The notes under the pieces: generated by a model
Database searches by the model: none
Told to the model about the DNA's origin: nothing
The model's input: only the letters and a program-made list of their open reading frames with translations
Part shown: positions 60,198-64,000 of the stretch, piece by piece
How positions within the stretch are numbered: position 1 is the first letter of the stretch
Layout of the letters: each line of letters starts with the position of its first letter
Made by a program: the position numbers and the translations under genes
NCBI RefSeq assembly: GCF_047324175.1
Contig: NZ_CP178732.1
Coordinates: forward strand, 558,001-622,000
DNA length: 64,000 nucleotides
Origin: Acerihabitans sp015654925
GTDB taxonomy: Bacteria > Pseudomonadota > Gammaproteobacteria > Enterobacterales > Enterobacteriaceae
Reading direction: 5' to 3'

Positions 60198-60312
60198 CAA
60201 AAACGTCGGGAGCGTTTTTGCACAGCGCTTCAGCGCTGGCCCGCAGGGCGAGCCTCATGGATGAGGCGGGTCATCGAACGCCGGTCGATGGAGAGTCCGT
60301 ATCCCGGAAAGC

Positions 60313-60337
60313 AAAAAACCAGCCCTGAGGCTGGTTT
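60313..60337 (-). terminator. Rho-independent terminator of tRNA-Phe
   Basis: The stem AACCAGCC/GGCTGGTT with loop CTGA, read on the minus strand after the CCA end, is followed by TTTTTT. It lies directly downstream of the tRNA on the minus strand. Confidence 0.85.
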
Positions 60338-60347
60338 CTTAAAATAA

Positions 60348-60423
60348 TGGTGCCCGGACTCGGAATCGAACCAAGGACACGGGGATTTTCAATCCCCTGC
60401 TCTACCGACTGAGCTATCCGGGC
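60348..60423 (-). tRNA. pheV: tRNA-Phe (anticodon GAA)
   Basis: On the minus strand the 76-base gene reads GCCCGGATAGCTCAGTCGG at the start, then the anticodon loop TTGAAAA with GAA, and ends in GTCCGGGCACCA with encoded CCA. It matches the E. coli tRNA-Phe sequence almost base for base. Its position next to speC is as for pheV in E. coli, a well-known insertion site for genomic islands. Here an island and att-like repeats lie on its 3' side. Confidence 0.97.
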
Positions 60424-61065
60424 AACGGGGCGCATTAAACCGTATTGGCCGCACGGCGTCAACGGCTTTATCACCTTTGGCGACTCGGTTGCCGAGATTT
60501 CGCTCAGTTGCCGAATTACCGGCAGGGGAGAGATAGATGATTGTCTCATAAACGTTTTTGCGCCAATAAGTTATGTCAGAATATAACAAAGCAAGATTAA
60601 ATCATTATTAATCATGCAGTTAATAAACATATTTATTTTAAACAGCCGGCCTTTTCTGCTTGAACCCGGCGGGAAAAAATGCAATTATTGCGCAAATTTC
60701 ACTTTCCACCATTAACAGGTCATTGGGAGCGTCGGTATGATAAATTCCATGCTGCTACGTCACGGCTTCAGGCAGCTTTGTCTGATGACGCCGCGCCATC
60801 GACCGAACTTTACCAACCCACGATTTTCGCCCATCCACACCATGCGGTGAGGGTATTTACCGGCTTCCTGTTAAGCAGTCGTAAAAACAGAGATATTTTC
60901 TATTTTTACTGATGCTTATCGGCTGCCGTTGATACCGGTTTTCCCGATATTTTGCTTATCCCCCGACCGGGGCGGCAACAACATCTTAAGCGGGACGAGG
61001 CTTTTTCTCGCCCATCACGTGCTCTCAGGCACATCACTTATCCTTAACCTTTTGGGATTGGTGCC
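60424..61065. other. Intergenic region between tRNA-Phe and speC
   Basis: About 640 bases without a convincing gene. The tRNA promoter must lie at the left end. The right part is the leader of speC, with a small GC-rich hairpin (CCCCGACCGGGG near 60961). A 77-codon frame at 60679 has atypical composition and no good start signal and was not kept. No clear arrest-peptide ORF of the speFL type was identified. Confidence 0.5.
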
Positions 61066-63243
61066 ATGAAATTATTGAAAATAGCAGCCAGTGCGGCGCT
61101 TGCCGGACGTATTGCCACCGCGCGCGAAATCGTGTTGATGGACAACACCGATTTTACCGATGTCGCCGCACTGGTGGTTTCCGTGGACGATGCCCGTTCG
61201 GGCCTGCTGCGCATTTTGCGTAATACCGGTTTGGAAATACCGGTATTCGTGGCGATTGAACGCCCCGAGCAAGCCTTTGACGTCACTTTACCGCCGCATA
61301 CCGGCCTGCTGGCCCTGAACGGCCCCGAGAGCCAGATGGCGACGCTGGAAGCCGCCGCCGGCGCTTACCAGGAAAGCCTGCTGCCGCCGTTTTTTGATAC
61401 GCTGACCAAATATGTCGCCATGGGCAACAGTACCTTCGCCTGTCCCGGCCACCAAGGCGGGCAGTTTTTCCGTAAGCACCCCGCGGGGCGGCAGTTTTAC
61501 GAATTTTTTGGCGAAAATATGTTCCGGGCGGATATGTGCAATGCCGACGTAAAGTTAGGCGATCTGCTGATCCATGAAGGGTCGGCCAAAGAAGCGCAGA
61601 AATTCGCCGCCAAGGTGTTTAACGCCGATAAAACCTATTTTGTGCTTAACGGTACGTCGTCGGCCAACAAAGTGGTGACCAACGCGCTGTTGACCCGCGG
61701 CGATTTGGTGTTATTTGACCGTAATAACCATAAATCCGTACATCACGGGGCATTGCTGCAGGCCGGAGCCACGCCGGTTTATCTGGAAACCGCCCGCAAC
61801 CCGTTTGGCCTGATCGGCGGCATCGACGCCCATTGTTTTGATGATCAATATCTGCGCCGCGAGGTGCAGCGCGTCGCGCCGTGGCGGGCCGACCAGCCCA
61901 GGCCGTTCCGTCTGGCGGTGATTCAGCTCGGCACCTATGACGGCACTATTTATAACGCCCGCCAGGTGGTGGATAAAATCGGCCATCTGTGCGACTACAT
62001 CCTGTTTGATTCCGCCTGGGTCGGCTACGAACAGTTTATTCCCATGATGGAACAGTGCTCGCCGCTGTTGCTCGATCTTAATGAACATGACCCGGGGATC
62101 TTTGTCACCCAATCGGTGCATAAACAACAGGCCGGCTTTTCGCAAACCTCGCAAATCCACAAAAAAGACTCCCACATCAAAGGCCAGAAGCGCTTTTGCA
62201 ACCATAAGCGCTTTAACAACGCTTTTATGCTGCACGCTTCCACCAGTCCGTTTTATCCGCTGTTCGCCGCTCTGGAAATTAACGCCAAGATGCATGAAGG
62301 GGCCAGCGGGCGCCGGTTATGGCTGGATTGCGTCACCCTGGGCATCGATACCCGCAAGCAATTGCTGGCCGAGTGCCATATGATCCGGCCGTTTATCCCG
62401 GATCGGGTCGGCGGCAAGCGCTGGCAGGATCATGATACCGACGCCATGGCCCACGACGTGCGCTTCTTTAATTTCGTTCCCGGCGAAGCCTGGCACGCCT
62501 TTAGCGGTTATACCCGGGATCAATATTTTGTCGATCCCTGCAAGCTGCTGTTGACCACGCCGGGCATCGATCGCAAAAGCGGCAGCTACTCGGCGTTCGG
62601 CATTCCGGCGACGATCCTGGCTACCTATTTACGTGAAAATAATATCGTGCCGGAAAAATGCGATCTGAACTCGATCCTGTTTTTGCTTACGCCGGCGGAA
62701 GATGCGCCGAAGATGCGGCGGCTGGTGGCGGCGCTGGCGCAGTTCGAGCTTTATATCGAACAGGACGCGCCGCTGTCGGTGGTGCTGCCCAGCATTTACG
62801 AAAAATTCACCGCGCGTTACCAGGGCTATACCCTGCGGCGGTTGTGCCAGGAAGTGCATGATTTATACGTTAGCTTCGATGTGAAGCAGTTGCAGCGGGA
62901 TATGTTTCGCCGCGATGCGCTGCCGCAGGTGGCGATGAACCCGCAAGAGGCCCATATGGCCTTTGTGCGCGGCGACGTGGATTTGGTGCCGCTGAGTAAA
63001 GCGGAAGGACTTATCGCCGCGGAGGGCGCGCTGCCTTATCCCCCCGGCGTGTTATGCGTGGTGCCGGGCGAAATCTGGGGCGGAGCGGCGCTGCGCTATT
63101 TCCTGGCGCTGGAGGAGGGCCTGAACGTGCTGCCGGGCTTCTCGCCGGAGTTGCAGGGAGTCTATGTGGTGGAAGAAGCGGACGGCATCAAGCGCCTGTA
63201 TGGCCATATGATCGCCCCCCTGCGGCCGCGGCCGGGCAATTAA
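61066..63243 (+). CDS. speC: Ornithine decarboxylase, constitutive type (SpeC)
   Basis: This 725-residue PLP enzyme converts ornithine to putrescine, the first step of polyamine synthesis. It matches E. coli SpeC over its length: NTDFTDVAALVV, GNSTFACPGHQGGQFFRKHP, FFGENMFRADMCNADVKLGD, and the PLP Lys353 in VTQSVHKQQAGFSQTSQIHK. The C-terminal EGALPYPPGVLCVVPGE and LLPGFSPELQGVY-type end are present. The order speC next to tRNA-Phe and near mltC is as in enterobacteria, but nupG, which lies between speC and mltC in E. coli, is absent here. Confidence 0.97.
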   Translation: MKLLKIAASAALAGRIATAREIVLMDNTDFTDVAALVVSVDDARSGLLRILRNTGLEIPVFVAIERPEQAFDVTLPPHTGLLALNGPESQMATLEAAAGAYQESLLPPFFDTLTKYVAMGNSTFACPGHQGGQFFRKHPAGRQFYEFFGENMFRADMCNADVKLGDLLIHEGSAKEAQKFAAKVFNADKTYFVLNGTSSANKVVTNALLTRGDLVLFDRNNHKSVHHGALLQAGATPVYLETARNPFGLIGGIDAHCFDDQYLRREVQRVAPWRADQPRPFRLAVIQLGTYDGTIYNARQVVDKIGHLCDYILFDSAWVGYEQFIPMMEQCSPLLLDLNEHDPGIFVTQSVHKQQAGFSQTSQIHKKDSHIKGQKRFCNHKRFNNAFMLHASTSPFYPLFAALEINAKMHEGASGRRLWLDCVTLGIDTRKQLLAECHMIRPFIPDRVGGKRWQDHDTDAMAHDVRFFNFVPGEAWHAFSGYTRDQYFVDPCKLLLTTPGIDRKSGSYSAFGIPATILATYLRENNIVPEKCDLNSILFLLTPAEDAPKMRRLVAALAQFELYIEQDAPLSVVLPSIYEKFTARYQGYTLRRLCQEVHDLYVSFDVKQLQRDMFRRDALPQVAMNPQEAHMAFVRGDVDLVPLSKAEGLIAAEGALPYPPGVLCVVPGEIWGGAALRYFLALEEGLNVLPGFSPELQGVYVVEEADGIKRLYGHMIAPLRPRPGN

Positions 63244-63247
63244 CGAT

Positions 63248-63279
63248 CAGGCCCGGCGGTGAATCGCGCGCCGGGCCTG
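63248..63279 (+). terminator. Terminator after speC
   Basis: A perfect 11-bp stem CAGGCCCGGCG/CGCCGGGCCTG surrounds a 10-base loop. It is followed by GTTATTAGCCCTTTCCC, a weak T-rich tail. It lies 5 bp after the speC stop. Confidence 0.7.
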
Positions 63280-63318
63280 GTTATTAGCCCTTTCCCCCCA
63301 TGCCTCCCCATAAATCAG

Positions 63319-63350
63319 CCGGACCCGCCGGGAAGCTGGCGCGGGTCCGG
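63319..63350. terminator. Inverted repeat between speC and mltC
   Basis: CCGGACCCGC and GCGGGTCCGG form a 10-bp stem with a 12-base loop. Located between the convergent speC and mltC genes, it probably helps terminate mltC. No long T-run follows, so the call is moderate. Confidence 0.5.
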
Positions 63351-63362
63351 TATTCTCCGGGG

Positions 63363-64000
63363 TCAGCGATAGTTTTTCTGCAGGCTGTTTACCTTATACA
63401 GATACCGCCGCGATTCGGCCGAAGGATGTTTGGTGGTCAGCTTCTGGTATACCTCGTCCGGGTCCAGGTCATTGATCATCGAAAACGCGCGGTTCTTATC
63501 GCTGGAGAATACCCGCAGCACGCTGCCCGCGCCGCCGTTATAGGCGGTAATCACCGCATAACGCCGGGACGTCGGGTTAACGATGCCGGCCAGGTAGCTG
63601 GATTGCAGCAGCGACAGGTACGCGGTGCCCGCATCAATATTATTCTCCGGATCAAACAAATAACTCCGGCTCGGCTGGCCCCATTTGCCTTTCATCTTGA
63701 ATACGTCGCGTCCGGCGCTGTGCTGCACCACCTGCATCAGGCCCAGGGCGTCGGAATGGCTGACCGCGTACGGGTTGAAACTGGATTCGGTTTGCATAAT
63801 CGCCAGGATCAGCGACTCGTCCACGCCATATTTCTGGGAGGACTTGCGTACCATCGGCAGATATTTATGGGCGCGTTTATCCAGATGGTTAGCCACCAGC
63901 TGGATGGTAATCGACCAAATCTGGTGCAGCCCCGAGGTGCGGCTTTGCAGCCGGGTTTGCAGCAGGTAATCGGCGAAGTGCGCGGCGCGCCACTCCCAGC
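63363..64000 (-). CDS. mltC: Membrane-bound lytic murein transglycosylase C, C-terminal part
   Basis: The frame is open to the right window edge, giving at least 212 residues that match the end of MltC. The SLT domain has the catalytic Glu in AIMQTESSFNPYAVSHSDAL, then GLMQVVQHSAGRDVF, SRSYLFDPENNIDAGTAYLS and TAYNGGAGSVLRVFSSDKNR, and the last residues SAESRRYLYKVNSLQ match E. coli. MltC is an outer-membrane lipoprotein that cleaves peptidoglycan glycan strands. The start and lipobox lie outside the window. Confidence 0.95.
   Translation of the reverse strand, partial: WEWRAAHFADYLLQTRLQSRTSGLHQIWSITIQLVANHLDKRAHKYLPMVRKSSQKYGVDESLILAIMQTESSFNPYAVSHSDALGLMQVVQHSAGRDVFKMKGKWGQPSRSYLFDPENNIDAGTAYLSLLQSSYLAGIVNPTSRRYAVITAYNGGAGSVLRVFSSDKNRAFSMINDLDPDEVYQKLTTKHPSAESRRYLYKVNSLQKNYR

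Noticed and set aside
53439..60347. Possible phage or ICE with integrase
   Set aside because: No integrase, phage structural or conjugation gene can be read in the island, so it is called only an island remnant.
60679..60912. 77-codon plus frame between tRNA-Phe and speC
   Set aside because: No ribosome binding site and unusual composition. It does not resemble speFL or any other leader peptide I know.
1..64000. CRISPR arrays and rRNA genes
   Set aside because: No regularly spaced repeats of the CRISPR kind and no rRNA-like sequence were seen. The repeats found are att-like, direct pairs or terminators.

Overview
The window looks like the chromosome of an enterobacterium (Enterobacterales), probably near the Sodalis/Pectobacteriaceae branch. 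The reasons are enterobacterial gene families close to their E. coli homologues (YeeO, YicN, MltE, a Rob paralogue, SpeC, MltC), a perfect sigma-28 promoter before a chemoreceptor ending in NWETF, and tRNA-Phe sitting beside speC as in E. coli. The genus cannot be fixed from the sequence alone.

Layout. 1-5.2 kb: GC-rich oxidoreductases (quinone oxidoreductase, SDR, aldo/keto reductase) with two LysR regulators. 6.1-9.9 kb: two chemoreceptors, the second with a degenerate signalling tip. 10-21.6 kb: single metabolic genes paired with LysR/AraC/GlxA-type regulators, plus a DMT exporter, a ProC-like reductase, MltE, YeeO, an FAA hydrolase and an epimerase. 21.6-27 kb: a complete PTS hexitol/hexulose operon (EIIA, epimerase, SIS isomerase, dehydrogenase, EIICB) with a divergent DeoR repressor. 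27-33.2 kb: flavin oxidoreductase/GST/LysR, YicN, and two SDRs divergent from TetR and HxlR regulators. 33.8-42 kb: an RND efflux pump, its two-component system, a divergent MipA/OmpV porin and a Rob-type regulator. 42-44 kb: an NmrA-like gene and LysR. 45-49.7 kb: a sugar-acid operon (MHS transporter, enolase-superfamily dehydratase, DapA-type aldolase) ending in a deletion that joins the front of dgoK to the tail of dgoA, with an IclR regulator. 49.9-53.1 kb: a second GC-rich GST/LysR/NmrA block.

53.4-60.4 kb is an AT-rich island bracketed by degenerate copies of the tRNA-Phe 3' end, next to the intact tRNA-Phe gene. It holds decayed genes (LysR just outside, Fic, XRE, IS903-type and IS3-type remnants) and three loci that look intact: an unrecognised 121-residue protein, an allantoinase with a twin-arginine leader, and a two-gene microcin locus. 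The predicted microcin shares its C-terminal PVNVP / PMGPSW block with microcin N, lies directly after a three-helix candidate immunity gene, lacks a normal double-glycine leader and has no exporter nearby. It is flanked by 26-27 bp direct repeats and preceded by a Fur-box-like sequence. I consider this the most notable system in the window.

60.4-64 kb returns to the core chromosome: speC and the 3' part of mltC. Family assignments are from memory of protein families and no search was run.
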